Source of the DNA: Pseudomonadota bacterium
Lineage (GTDB): Bacteria; Myxococcota_A; Polyangia; Polyangiales; Polyangiaceae
Direction: 5' to 3'
Assembly (NCBI GenBank): GCA_023398955.1
Contig: JAEWRL010000109.1
Span: 1 to 64,000, forward strand
Length of the DNA: 64,000 bases
The notes below the pieces were generated by a model. That model ran no database searches. It was not told the origin of the DNA and worked only from the letters and a program-made list of their open reading frames with translations. Made by a program: the position numbers and the translations under genes. Shown one piece after another: positions 1-8,102 of the stretch (the stretch's first letter is position 1; the number at the start of each line of letters is the position of its first letter).

Positions 1-119
1 TCAAACGAATCGGTCGCACCTACAAGTACTACCTCACCGCCCTCGGTCGTCGAGCTATCCTTGCCGGCCTGCACATCCGCACAATGGTGCTCCCGCAGAT
101 GCTGACGGCTGAGAACTGA
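1..119 (+). CDS. C-terminal fragment of an unidentified protein (winged-helix-like tail)
   Basis: An open frame enters from the left edge (first full codon at base 3) and stops with TGA at 117-119, leaving 38 visible residues. The tail reads Lys-Arg-Ile-Gly-Arg-Thr-Tyr-Lys-Tyr-Tyr-Leu-Thr, followed by a basic helix. The basic 'RTYKYYLT' turn looks like the wing of a winged-helix DNA-binding domain and recalls small proteins often found near mobile elements. The N-terminal part lies outside the window, so the family is only a guess. Confidence 0.35.
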   Translation, partial: KRIGRTYKYYLTALGRRAILAGLHIRTMVLPQMLTAEN

Positions 120-263
120 AAGCTGACTGCCTGCACCAGTCGGCAACAGCCATCCAAGTCTTGCCAACCCCGCCATCAATCTGCCCGGTAAGGGACTAAT
201 ACTACTACCCCAAAGTACGGCCGCGCTGTGCGCGTAGCCCATGTCCAGTTCGCGCAGGTAGCA

Positions 264-737
264 CTATTGCGGGAGGTTGGTTTCGGTTCGTAGGCTCCCA
301 GTCACTCGGCAAGGAAACTCCACCGGCTGGCATGACCCCAATACGACGCGTCGAATACCTTGGCGGAGGGTTCTGACATTGAAAGTGATGAGCAGCGCGA
401 GGGTGAGTCGTGATGCCTTAAGGTAGGACAGCGCCTGCGCCACATGCACGGGAGCGATATGCTCTACCGCCTTGAGTTCGACGACGAGAGACTTATCCAC
501 GAGCAGATCGAGGCGGCTCTCTGCGACAGAGAATCCTTTGTAGTCCACACCGATGGGGACTTGGCGCTCGAAAGGTACCTTGCGCAGATGCAGTTCTACG
601 GCGAGCAGCTTCCTCGTAGACGGATTCCAGAAAACCAGGTCCGAGGCGGCATTGACCGGGGAATGGTCTTCTGTTTCCGGGTGCTCACTTCCGGGCCCCC
701 ATGGGAGCGGTGACAGAATGGACACCTCGGTAGCCAA
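264..737 (-). pseudogene. GxxExxY family (PDDEXK-like) gene, frameshifted
   Basis: The 3' part translates to the typical core of GxxExxY proteins: a 'PFERQVPIGVDYKGF' segment, then 'RLDLLVDKSLVVELKAVE', then 'ALSYLKASRLTLALLITFN'. The name-giving motif is missing from this frame. It is present in the next frame of the same strand: bases 636-616 read Gly-Phe-Leu-Glu-Ser-Val-Tyr, followed by Glu-Glu-Ala. A single-base indel near 600-612 would rejoin the two halves. The family has a nuclease-like fold of unclear function and is common near integrated DNA. The upstream part also fits poorly, so a second lesion is possible. I infer an inactive gene; a sequencing error at one base is the alternative. 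Confidence 0.7.
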
Positions 738-895
738 CGAGCAATGGCGAGGCGGCAGCTGATGAAGGAGTCGACGAAGTACCGCTCAGGCCGCGACGGC
801 GATCTCGTCGGCTTCAGTTTGCCATCTGCCCGGCACGCCCACGAACACTGGATGACCGCCTTGGACCAACTCCTGTGGGTACGTTGTTCCGGGAC

Positions 896-1381
896 TTACA
901 TCCCGGCAATGATGCGGAACCTTCCGGCATCTTCCTTCACGAGTTCGAGACGGTTGTCAGCTACCGCGCGCCTCCAGAACTCTCCCTCCGGAGTTGCGAG
1001 CTTGTAGCTGGCGCTGTAGGTGTAGTCAACGAAGACGGTCTCGTTGCGCCCTTCGCCCACGCGCCGGTATCGGATCTCGTAGCGAATGGCGCGCGTGTCT
1101 CGGAACTTGTCCACCAGGTACGCTTCCAAACCCTCGAGGTCGATATCGTCGCTGGCATCGATGTTGCCGCCGTCCTCGTAGTAATTCGGGTGCGCCATCT
1201 TCAGCAGGAGGCCAACATTGCGCCGCTCGACGGCGTGGCGGTACTCCTCACAGAACTGGACGACTTCTCGGTTGAACGCGCTGTCATCCACGTCGGTATT
1301 GGGGATCAGCTGGCGAGCGCAACCCATCCCCGAGAGTACCAACAACGAGGCAGTGGCCAAAGTAAGTCGAGAACCTGTCAT
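896..1381 (-). CDS. Putative lipoprotein with NTF2/SnoaL-like domain
   Basis: 161 residues. The N-terminus has a short charged start, a hydrophobic stretch and a lipobox ending Leu-Ser-Gly-Met-Gly-Cys at about residue 21, so export and lipidation are likely. The rest ('VVQFCEEYRHAVERRNVGLLLKMAHPNYYEDGG', then a beta-rich 'YEIRYRRV...VDYTYSASYKL' part) has the helix-then-sheet layout of NTF2/SnoaL/DUF4440 domains, which are scaffolds for many unrelated functions. It lies 96 bp downstream of the KS genes on the same strand and could be the last gene of that operon. No catalytic role can be assigned. Confidence 0.65.
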   Translation of the reverse strand: MTGSRLTLATASLLVLSGMGCARQLIPNTDVDDSAFNREVVQFCEEYRHAVERRNVGLLLKMAHPNYYEDGGNIDASDDIDLEGLEAYLVDKFRDTRAIRYEIRYRRVGEGRNETVFVDYTYSASYKLATPEGEFWRRAVADNRLELVKEDAGRFRIIAGM

Positions 1382-1477
1382 GCGTCCCTGGAAACTCCGG
1401 TTCTAGCAAACCTATTCCGCACCGCTCGGTGGGAACGCGGCGCACAGTGCCACCCCTCCTGCGGTCCCGCAAGCGCC

Positions 1478-3373
1478 TCACCACCCTTCCGCGGCGGACG
1501 GGAGGACCTTCAACAGGCTGATCCAACCCGGCCCACTTACCAACTCCGAGGAACCGAGAGAGGCCGAAACTTCGATCAGACCGGACTCAAGGCGTGACCG
1601 TCGCAACCGGCCGCGCGTACGAGTGCCAGCCGGGCGGAGCAGGACTGCGACGGCCCCGGTGCTCGGAAGGGGCAGCCCCGCGTGCTGCCACAGTCGCGCC
1701 ACGACCCCACCGACCACGTCGGCCACGATGCACCAGCAGTGCTCGGCATCGCCGCAAGCAACCAGGTCGTGCGCGATGAGCAGCGCCTCGAGAGCCGAGG
1801 TCCCTCGCCCTCCCACAGCGACGTTTGGTCCACGGTATCCGAAAGCCTGCGCGACGTAGCCTGCTCCAACGTTCGGAGAGGTGGCAGGAAAGCGACGGGG
1901 CTCGACGAAGCTCCCTCCCCGCCGCCGACGCCGCTCGTCGAAGATCGCGTTCTCTTCGACTGTCGCGGCAACCGTGCCGAGGACGACCCCACAGCGCTCT
2001 GGGTGCGGGATACTGCAGTTGCCGCGGAGCACGGAGGCCACGGAGGTCACCGCAAGGCCGCTCAGCGCGTCGAGCCGCAACAAACGGTCGCGATGCAGAC
2101 TCCCACCAGCGGCGAGAACGAGATCCGGATCGGAGGTCTCGCATGGCTCCCCGATGGCCGCGATGCTCACGGGTCGGGGGTCAGTCCTCCGGGCCCTGCT
2201 GCTGGCGCCCAGGACTAGCGCAGCGTTCGCCCCACCGAAGGCCGCAGCGAGCTTGATGGCTGGCAGCGGCATTCCAGACCGAGTCTCGACGAAGATGCGT
2301 CCCTCGACCTCCAGCTCCAGGCGTTCCCAGGCGGCGGAGGCGGGCAGCACTCCCTCGCGCGCAGCATCGAGCAGGGCCAGCACCTCCAGAGCGCCAGCCG
2401 CGCCCAGGGTGTGACCCACGACGGACTTGAAGGGGTGAATGACGGCGTGCTCGAGCTCCAACGCTCGTAGCGCGCGCGCTTCCGTGGCATCGTTGAACGA
2501 CGTGGCGGTGCCGTGAGCGCTTACCAGGCGCACCTCCGACGGGTGAATGCCAGCGTCGGAGAGAGCCCGCTGTGCCGCCAAAGCCAGGCCGCTGCCGCTC
2601 GGATCGGGCGCGGTGGGGTGGTATGCATCCGACGAGGCTCCGAAGCCAACGACGGCGGAACAGGACTGGGAATCCTCGCATGCCGCGAGGGCCAGGACTG
2701 CCGCGCCGTCCCCGAGGCTGAGGCCGTCGCGATCCTGACAGAATGGGCGGGGTCGCGACGCGCTCGTCGCACCGAGCGCCTCGAACCCGGCGGCTACGAG
2801 CAGGGTCACAGCGTCGTAGCCACCAGCGATGACGATATCGGCAGCATCACACTCCAACCATCGGCAGCCCACCCCCAAGGCGAAAGTCGATGAGGCACAC
2901 GCCGCGAGGAGCTGAACGGTAACCCCTGGCCCAAGACCGAGTCGGTCCCGAATTCCGCACAGGGGTCCGCCGTATAGGCCGCGCATCGCGAGATCCCCGG
3001 GGACTGGCAGACCGCGCTCCAGGAGCGCGAAGCTCTCGAGTTGCGACGCCATCCCGCCCGATGAGGTTCCCAGACAGATGGCAACTCGCTCGGTTCGCCA
3101 GGCAGGACGAACCCTGTCGAGCTGTGCCGCCAGCTCCATCACCGAGACGTCGAGGAGCGCCGCAGCCGGGTCCACCAGCGCCGCGCTGCGCTCGCGAATT
3201 GCCGGTGGTCCCACGAGTGCTGCTCGCGGCCGCCGCAGGCCCGCTGCCCGCAGCCATGGGGCTTCCTCCACCACGCTCACTGGTTTCGTGCCCGGACCGC
3301 CAACCGCGTACGCCGCGCGCCCGGAGCCCAGCGCAGAGATGGCACCTGTCGCGATGACACTCACTGCCCTCAT
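1478..3373 (-). CDS. Ketoacyl synthase fused to a degenerate KS-like domain (shorter paralogue)
   Basis: 631 residues in two parts. Residues 1-390 are a FabF-type beta-ketoacyl synthase with an intact triad: nucleophile Cys159 in 'AACASS', His287 in 'AHGTAT', Lys316 and His321 in 'KSVVGHTLG', then a Phe-Gly-Gly-Ala-Asn loop. Residues about 395-631 resemble the N-terminal half of a second KS ('CGVVLGTV', 'PNVGAGYVAQAFGYRGP', 'GGRGTSALEAL') but lack the catalytic Cys and His motifs, recalling a chain-length-factor partner. The start is 1 bp past the stop of the preceding KS gene, so the two are surely co-translated. The likely reaction is decarboxylative condensation on ACP-bound chains. No KR, DH or AT gene lies nearby, and the product is unknown. 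Confidence 0.85.
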   Translation of the reverse strand: MRAVSVIATGAISALGSGRAAYAVGGPGTKPVSVVEEAPWLRAAGLRRPRAALVGPPAIRERSAALVDPAAALLDVSVMELAAQLDRVRPAWRTERVAICLGTSSGGMASQLESFALLERGLPVPGDLAMRGLYGGPLCGIRDRLGLGPGVTVQLLAACASSTFALGVGCRWLECDAADIVIAGGYDAVTLLVAAGFEALGATSASRPRPFCQDRDGLSLGDGAAVLALAACEDSQSCSAVVGFGASSDAYHPTAPDPSGSGLALAAQRALSDAGIHPSEVRLVSAHGTATSFNDATEARALRALELEHAVIHPFKSVVGHTLGAAGALEVLALLDAAREGVLPASAAWERLELEVEGRIFVETRSGMPLPAIKLAAAFGGANAALVLGASSRARRTDPRPVSIAAIGEPCETSDPDLVLAAGGSLHRDRLLRLDALSGLAVTSVASVLRGNCSIPHPERCGVVLGTVAATVEENAIFDERRRRRGGSFVEPRRFPATSPNVGAGYVAQAFGYRGPNVAVGGRGTSALEALLIAHDLVACGDAEHCWCIVADVVGGVVARLWQHAGLPLPSTGAVAVLLRPAGTRTRGRLRRSRLESGLIEVSASLGSSELVSGPGWISLLKVLPSAAEGW

Positions 3374-3374
3374 C

Positions 3375-5582
3375 TCAGCGCTCCCCCGGTATGTACAACA
3401 CGAACCAGTGCGACTGCCTGCTGCTGCGCCGAACCACCAATACCTCGCGCGCGCGCCGTTCCTGGAGCAAGCCCACCGCTGCGGCGAGGGCCAGTGCCCC
3501 TTTCGCTTCGTGGTCCCCGAGGCTGGCGGCCAAGCTGTAGTGCGCCGCTTGCGCCCACGCTCCCCAGTCGATGGGGGCGTCTATGGATTCACCGGCCCCG
3601 GAGGCGACGACGGCGCGTCCTTCCGCGCGCGTACGGGGCTCCGGGAGGTCCGCGGCACCCAGCCCTCTGCCCGAGATCTGTCCCCGTGCCCCGACGTAGA
3701 CAAGTGCCGCTCTTCCCCTGCTCATGGCCGACGACTCGGTCTCGACCAAGGCCCAAGCGCCACCCTCCCCCCGCTCGCTAGCGGCCGTTCCGTGGATGGG
3801 GGCGAGGAGTTCCGTAACGTAGGGGTCGAGGAGCTCAGCCCCGCCGGCCACCATCGCGCCAGACAGCTCCCCCGCGACACAGGAGAGAGCGAACTGCCAG
3901 GCGCACTCCGTGCTCGTGTCGAGGTCGGCGAGGGTTGCCACCGGTCCGGTGAGCCCACAGTACACCGAGGCATTCCCGGCGGGCGCCGACGGCAGTAGGT
4001 GCGGAAACTCTGCCGGATTGGCCAAGCCCGGGCCCAGCCGCTGCGCCCGTTTCAAGAACTCCACGCTTCGTTGAACGTTTCCGTAAGCGCTTCCACAAGC
4101 GAGCCCGACCCCGTCGGGAGCCAAACCCGAAGCCAAGAGCAGTTCCGCGACGCCGATCGCGGTGATGGCCGAGAGCCGGTCGAAGCGCCGAGAACGCTCC
4201 GGCGCGAGCCTCGACAACGGCTCGAACGCGAGCTTGGCGCCCAGCCCTGCGCCGTCCAAGAGCCGCAGGAGCTCCGCACCCGTCAGTACCCTGTCGCTCA
4301 CCACCGCAGCTGCAGCCGAGACCACGAGATTGACAGCCCGCCCGCTGTCACCGTTACGAGGCGCCGCCCCACGGTGCTCGAACGCGAGGACACACCCAGA
4401 ACCGCCGAACCCGAAGGAATTGCTCAGGGCGGCGTCGATGCGCCGCCGTTCCGGGCGCTCCGTAACGTGTCGCAGACGGCTCTCGGGATCCGGCTCCACG
4501 AGCCCTCCGGTGGGAGGCACGCACTGGTGCTTCAACGCCTCGACAGTGATGACCGCTTCGATGGCCCCTGCCGCAGCGAGCGTGTGACCGAGCTGTGCCT
4601 TCGACGAGGAGACGGAAGGGTTGGCGGTGTAGGGACCCAGCACGGCAGCGATGGCCCTTGCCTCCATCGCGTCGTTCGCAGGAGTTCCCGTACCGTGACA
4701 GTTGACGAAATCGATGTCGCGCGCCGCGAGTCCTGCCCGTCTCAACGCATCGCGCATGAGCGAGACGGGGATTCGACCCGTCGGACACGGGTGGGTGATA
4801 TGGTGTGCTTCGGCGCCGACGGCCCAGCCTGACAACCACGCCAGCACGTCACACCCGCAGCGTCGCGCCGTACTCTCACGGAGCAGGGCGACGAACCCCG
4901 CCCCCTCCCCCAAGACCAAGCCAGCGCGGCCAACGTCGAACGGTCTACAGACGTCCGTTGTCGTGGCCCCAAGGGCATTGAAGCCAGTGAGCGTAAGGCG
5001 GCTCAGGCCGTCGACTCCTCCGGCCACGACACAATCGACGGCCCGCTCGCCCAGCCACATGGCGCCCAAGGCAATGGCCACGGCACCGCTCGAGCACGCA
5101 CTGCATACGGTCATCACGCGCGAGGATGCCCCGAGGTGCTCAGCGATCCTCCACGCAGTGGTTGAAAGTGGGTAGGTGAGCAACCGGTGCGCCGAAGCTC
5201 GCATCGCCTCGGCACCCTCGCCGGACACTAGGACAGACTCGGCCTCGAACATGCCCCCCGTGGTCGCCCCCACCGCTATGCCCACGCGCAACGAGCCTTT
5301 GAGGCTTGCGAGGGGGCTCATCGCGCGCGAGGCCGCCGCCACTCCCAGCGCGTCACACCGCGACGGGCTCCCCCTGCCTGGCTCACGAGCGAGCGCACCC
5401 GTCCGGAGCTCCCGTATCTCACCGACTCTCGTGCTGCGCTGGCCCGCGGCGTCGAATAACTCAAGCGCGTCAACGCCAGACTCATTCGCACACAATCGCT
5501 CGAAGACGCGCGTGGGCTCGTTCCCAAGGGCTGTTTCGATGCCAAGCCCGACGATAGCGACGCGTCCTCCGCTACCGCTCAT
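3375..5582 (-). CDS. Ketoacyl synthase fused to a degenerate KS-like domain (longer paralogue)
   Basis: 735 residues with the same architecture as its downstream neighbour. Residues 1-405 form a complete KS: Cys163 in 'SACSSG', His296 in 'NCHGTGT', Lys328 and His333 in 'KAQLGHT', and the C-terminal 'GFGGSG' loop. Residues about 415-735 are a second KS-like half ('GVGLACGSAYGNV', 'LLPSAPAGNASVYCGLTGP', 'GAMVAGGAELLDPYV') without the catalytic motifs, so it is probably structural or chain-length determining. Its ATG overlaps the acyl carrier protein stop by 4 bp. Fused KS/KS-like proteins in tandem resemble type II PKS or aryl-polyene KS/CLF pairs, but a matching pathway cannot be named from sequence alone. 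Confidence 0.85.
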   Translation of the reverse strand: MSGSGGRVAIVGLGIETALGNEPTRVFERLCANESGVDALELFDAAGQRSTRVGEIRELRTGALAREPGRGSPSRCDALGVAAASRAMSPLASLKGSLRVGIAVGATTGGMFEAESVLVSGEGAEAMRASAHRLLTYPLSTTAWRIAEHLGASSRVMTVCSACSSGAVAIALGAMWLGERAVDCVVAGGVDGLSRLTLTGFNALGATTTDVCRPFDVGRAGLVLGEGAGFVALLRESTARRCGCDVLAWLSGWAVGAEAHHITHPCPTGRIPVSLMRDALRRAGLAARDIDFVNCHGTGTPANDAMEARAIAAVLGPYTANPSVSSSKAQLGHTLAAAGAIEAVITVEALKHQCVPPTGGLVEPDPESRLRHVTERPERRRIDAALSNSFGFGGSGCVLAFEHRGAAPRNGDSGRAVNLVVSAAAAVVSDRVLTGAELLRLLDGAGLGAKLAFEPLSRLAPERSRRFDRLSAITAIGVAELLLASGLAPDGVGLACGSAYGNVQRSVEFLKRAQRLGPGLANPAEFPHLLPSAPAGNASVYCGLTGPVATLADLDTSTECAWQFALSCVAGELSGAMVAGGAELLDPYVTELLAPIHGTAASERGEGGAWALVETESSAMSRGRAALVYVGARGQISGRGLGAADLPEPRTRAEGRAVVASGAGESIDAPIDWGAWAQAAHYSLAASLGDHEAKGALALAAAVGLLQERRAREVLVVRRSSRQSHWFVLYIPGER

Positions 5583-5845
5583 TGCTCGGCTTGAGCGGAC
5601 AGGATGTACTGGGCAATCGCCGATACCGAGGCGAACACCGACTTCGCTTCATCTCCCTCTGGGATCTTGACCCCGAAGCGCTCCTCCAAAGCCACCGCGA
5701 GCTGCAGCGCGTCGAGGGAATCGAGAGAGAGGCCTCCGCCGAAGAGCTGCTGGTCGTCGCCGATGTCTGCTGGGGTTTTGCTTCGCAGATCTAGCTCCCG
5801 GATCATCAGCTGCTTAATCTCATCGGCGAGTCGATTTCGGTCCAT
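5579..5845 (-). CDS. Acyl carrier protein
   Basis: 88 residues, the normal size for a discrete ACP. The phosphopantetheine attachment site is Ser43 in the 'LDSLDALQL' motif, followed by the typical helix 'VALEERFGVKIPEGDE'. It should carry growing chains as thioesters for the two KS fusion proteins. Its stop overlaps the start of the longer KS gene by 4 bp (ATGA), and the 77 bp upstream separate it from the MoxR gene. The sequence is closer to ACPs of secondary or polyene-type lipid pathways than to housekeeping AcpP, which is inference from the motif context. Confidence 0.9.
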   Translation of the reverse strand: MDRNRLADEIKQLMIRELDLRSKTPADIGDDQQLFGGGLSLDSLDALQLAVALEERFGVKIPEGDEAKSVFASVSAIAQYILSAQAEQ

Positions 5846-5922
5846 CGTTCATCTTGCTTCGAAAGGTTGTCTTGGGTAGAGGGCTCCCGGAACGCCACGA
5901 CGGCTCCGCCCACGCATCTGGT

Positions 5923-6939
5923 CTAAGGGCCCGCCCGGCGCAGAATTGCCTCAACGATATCGGCTTCGCGGACGCCGTCCACCTCCGCCCGGTAGCTCAA
6001 GACGAGCCGGTGACGCAGGGTCGCGAGCGCCAGCGTGCGCACGTCGTCAACATCTGCGGCCGGCTGCCCATGTAGCACTGCGCGAGCCTTGGCTGCCAAC
6101 ACCAATGCCTGACTGCCGCGGGGTCCCGCTCCAAAGCGCACGTAATCCCGCACGAGTTCGGGACCCGAAGTATCACCCGGCCTCGATGCCCTCGCTACGC
6201 GCACGGCCAGCTCGATAGCCTCCTCCGTCACCGGCACGCGAGTCACGAGGCTGCCGAACTCTCGGAGCTGGGCGGCTTCGACCACGGGCTGGATCGCAGC
6301 AGGCGAGCCGGCCGTCGTCGTCCGCGCGATCTCCCGCTCCTCGTGCTCGGAGGGGTAGTTGACCTGTACCTCCAAGAGAAAGCGGTCGAGCTGAGCCTCC
6401 GGAAGCGGATACGTCCCCTCCTGCTCGATCGGATTCCGCGTCGCGAACACCTGGAAAGGGTCAGGCAAAGGATACGTCTCACCGCCGACCGTCACCTGTC
6501 GCTCCTGCATGGCCTGTAGCAGGGCTGCCTGCGTCTTTGGCGGTGTTCGGTTGATTTCGTCGGCAAGCACCAAATTGTGGAAGATGGGCCCCTTCATGAA
6601 CCGTACGGGCCGCCCCCCCAAGGCGTGACGATTCTCCGAGTCGTCGAGGATGTCGGTGCCCGTGATGTCGGCCGGGAGCAGGTCCGGCGTAAACTGCACG
6701 CGCCCGAAGCTGAGCCCGAGCGCTTTCGCCGTGGTCGCGACGAGCAGGGTCTTGGCAAGACCAGGAACCCCGACCAACAACGCATGCCCGCGCGCCAGGA
6801 GTGTGACAAGGAGCAGCTCCACGACATCCTGCTGGCCAACTACCAACTTTGCGACTGCACCGCGCAGCGCAGTCATGGCTTCCCCACATTCATGGAGGAG
6901 GTGGACGTCGGACTGGCTCTTCTCCTGCGGTATCGTCAT
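5923..6939 (-). CDS. MoxR-family AAA+ ATPase
   Basis: 338 residues, normal for MoxR. The Walker A motif is 'GVPGLAKT' (about residues 57-64), Walker B is 'LVLADEINR', followed by 'PPKTQAALLQAMQE' and sensor 1 in 'VFATRNPIEQEGTYPLPEAQLDRF'; the C-terminal lid is helical. MoxR proteins act as chaperone-like ATPases that help insert cofactors or assemble complexes, usually with DUF58 and VWA partners. Neither partner follows here: the next gene on the strand is the ACP, 77 bp away. It may therefore serve the KS/ACP system or simply adjoin it. The 5' flank to 7109 is a divergent promoter region. Confidence 0.93.
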   Translation of the reverse strand: MTIPQEKSQSDVHLLHECGEAMTALRGAVAKLVVGQQDVVELLLVTLLARGHALLVGVPGLAKTLLVATTAKALGLSFGRVQFTPDLLPADITGTDILDDSENRHALGGRPVRFMKGPIFHNLVLADEINRTPPKTQAALLQAMQERQVTVGGETYPLPDPFQVFATRNPIEQEGTYPLPEAQLDRFLLEVQVNYPSEHEEREIARTTTAGSPAAIQPVVEAAQLREFGSLVTRVPVTEEAIELAVRVARASRPGDTSGPELVRDYVRFGAGPRGSQALVLAAKARAVLHGQPAADVDDVRTLALATLRHRLVLSYRAEVDGVREADIVEAILRRAGP

Positions 6940-7109
6940 GCGCCTCGCATCTGGCCGCGGACCATAGCATCGGCGAGCAGGCCGGAGCTACCCGAAGAAA
7001 AGACCCGCCAGCCTACCAGCGAAACGGAAAGCGCATGGGCTCGGGGCGCCGCTTGCTGCTCTGAGACCGCCCTTCGAGTAGTCTGGAGGTGTTTCCGAAA
7101 GGTCGCGCC

Positions 7110-8084
7110 GTGGCGATTCTTCACTGGCTCTCTCCTCTGCCACCTCTGCACCGACCCATCTGGCTCGTTGCAGCCGCATGCGGCACGTTGGCCTGCGCTT
7201 CCCAACGAGAGAGCGCCGAAGCGAGCTTGGACAACGCCAGCATCGAGTCGCCGTGGGCTGCACCCGACGCCCGCGTGGAGCGCTTCGAGTCTGCTGGGTC
7301 GCCCAGCGCGCTCCTTCATCAGCTGGCGAGCAGCAGCTTTGAGGGAGTCACGCACTTCGACCTCAACGGACGCGGATGGGGACCAGCCCTGGCGTCGGCG
7401 CTCGTCGAGACATCAGCGCTAGAGCACGTCGCGGCGCTGGACCTGGGGAACAATGCGCTTGGGCGCGAGGGCGTCTCGACCCTACTCGCTTCGGACCACT
7501 TACAGTCGCTGCGGGCGCTCAACATGAGCGGGAATGACCTCGATGACGACGCTGCGCGTGCCATCGCGACCAGCCCCAGCCTCTCTCGTCTTCGTGTCCT
7601 CATGCTGAGCGGCAACTCCTTGGGCCACCGGGGCGTCCGCACCCTTGCCGAATCCCAAAACCTGGACGGTCTCGCCGTCCTGGATCTGACAATGAACCCG
7701 ATTGGCTCGGCGGGTGCCGCTGGTTTGGCGAGTGCCAATGGGTTTCCCCATCTGCAGATGCTTTTCGTCATGGGGTGTGGGATCGGCCCGGACGGGATCA
7801 CGGAGCTGCTGAGGAGCCGAGCACTCGAGAACCTGCGGGTACTAGCCCTCGCGGGAAATGATCTCGGCGACCCGGGAGCGGTGCTCATCGCGCGGCATTC
7901 CGGCTGGAAGCGCCTGGAGACGCTCGATCTCAGCAGCAACGGCATTGGGCTCGCGGGAGCGCAAGCCCTCGCCCGCTCTCCGCACCTGGGCCAACTCCGA
8001 TCGCTGGAGGTGTTCGGCAACCATCTGACGGAATCTGGGCGAGCCTCGCTCGAGGAACGCTTCGGATTCCGCGTCAGCCTGTGA
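7110..8084 (+). CDS. Leucine-rich-repeat lipoprotein (RNase-inhibitor type)
   Basis: A signal sequence ends in a lipobox-like 'CGTLACAS', then about eight LRRs of 27 residues each run from roughly residue 105 (numbered from the upstream GTG) to near the C-terminus, with the pattern LxxLxxLxLxxNxLGxxGxxxLAxS. This spacing is the ribonuclease-inhibitor subtype, a horseshoe for protein binding. I chose GTG at 7110 because a GAAAGG ribosome site lies about 7 bp upstream and the signal peptide then starts cleanly. An in-frame GTG at 7089 is the alternative and would add 7 residues. The gene is divergent from moxR and convergent with the pseudouridine synthase. The partner is unknown. Confidence 0.8.
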   Translation: MAILHWLSPLPPLHRPIWLVAAACGTLACASQRESAEASLDNASIESPWAAPDARVERFESAGSPSALLHQLASSSFEGVTHFDLNGRGWGPALASALVETSALEHVAALDLGNNALGREGVSTLLASDHLQSLRALNMSGNDLDDDAARAIATSPSLSRLRVLMLSGNSLGHRGVRTLAESQNLDGLAVLDLTMNPIGSAGAAGLASANGFPHLQMLFVMGCGIGPDGITELLRSRALENLRVLALAGNDLGDPGAVLIARHSGWKRLETLDLSSNGIGLAGAQALARSPHLGQLRSLEVFGNHLTESGRASLEERFGFRVSL

Positions 8085-8102
8085 CCGGACGGGCCTTGAG
8101 CT

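Noticed and set aside
744..1007. Plus-strand frames before and within the NTF2-like lipoprotein gene
   Set aside because: No recognisable protein, and most overlap a minus-strand gene with a signal peptide and a family-like core.
875..1597. Long plus-strand frame of 240 codons
   Set aside because: It lies over the lipoprotein and the end of a KS gene and has no domain; typical antisense open frame in GC-rich DNA.
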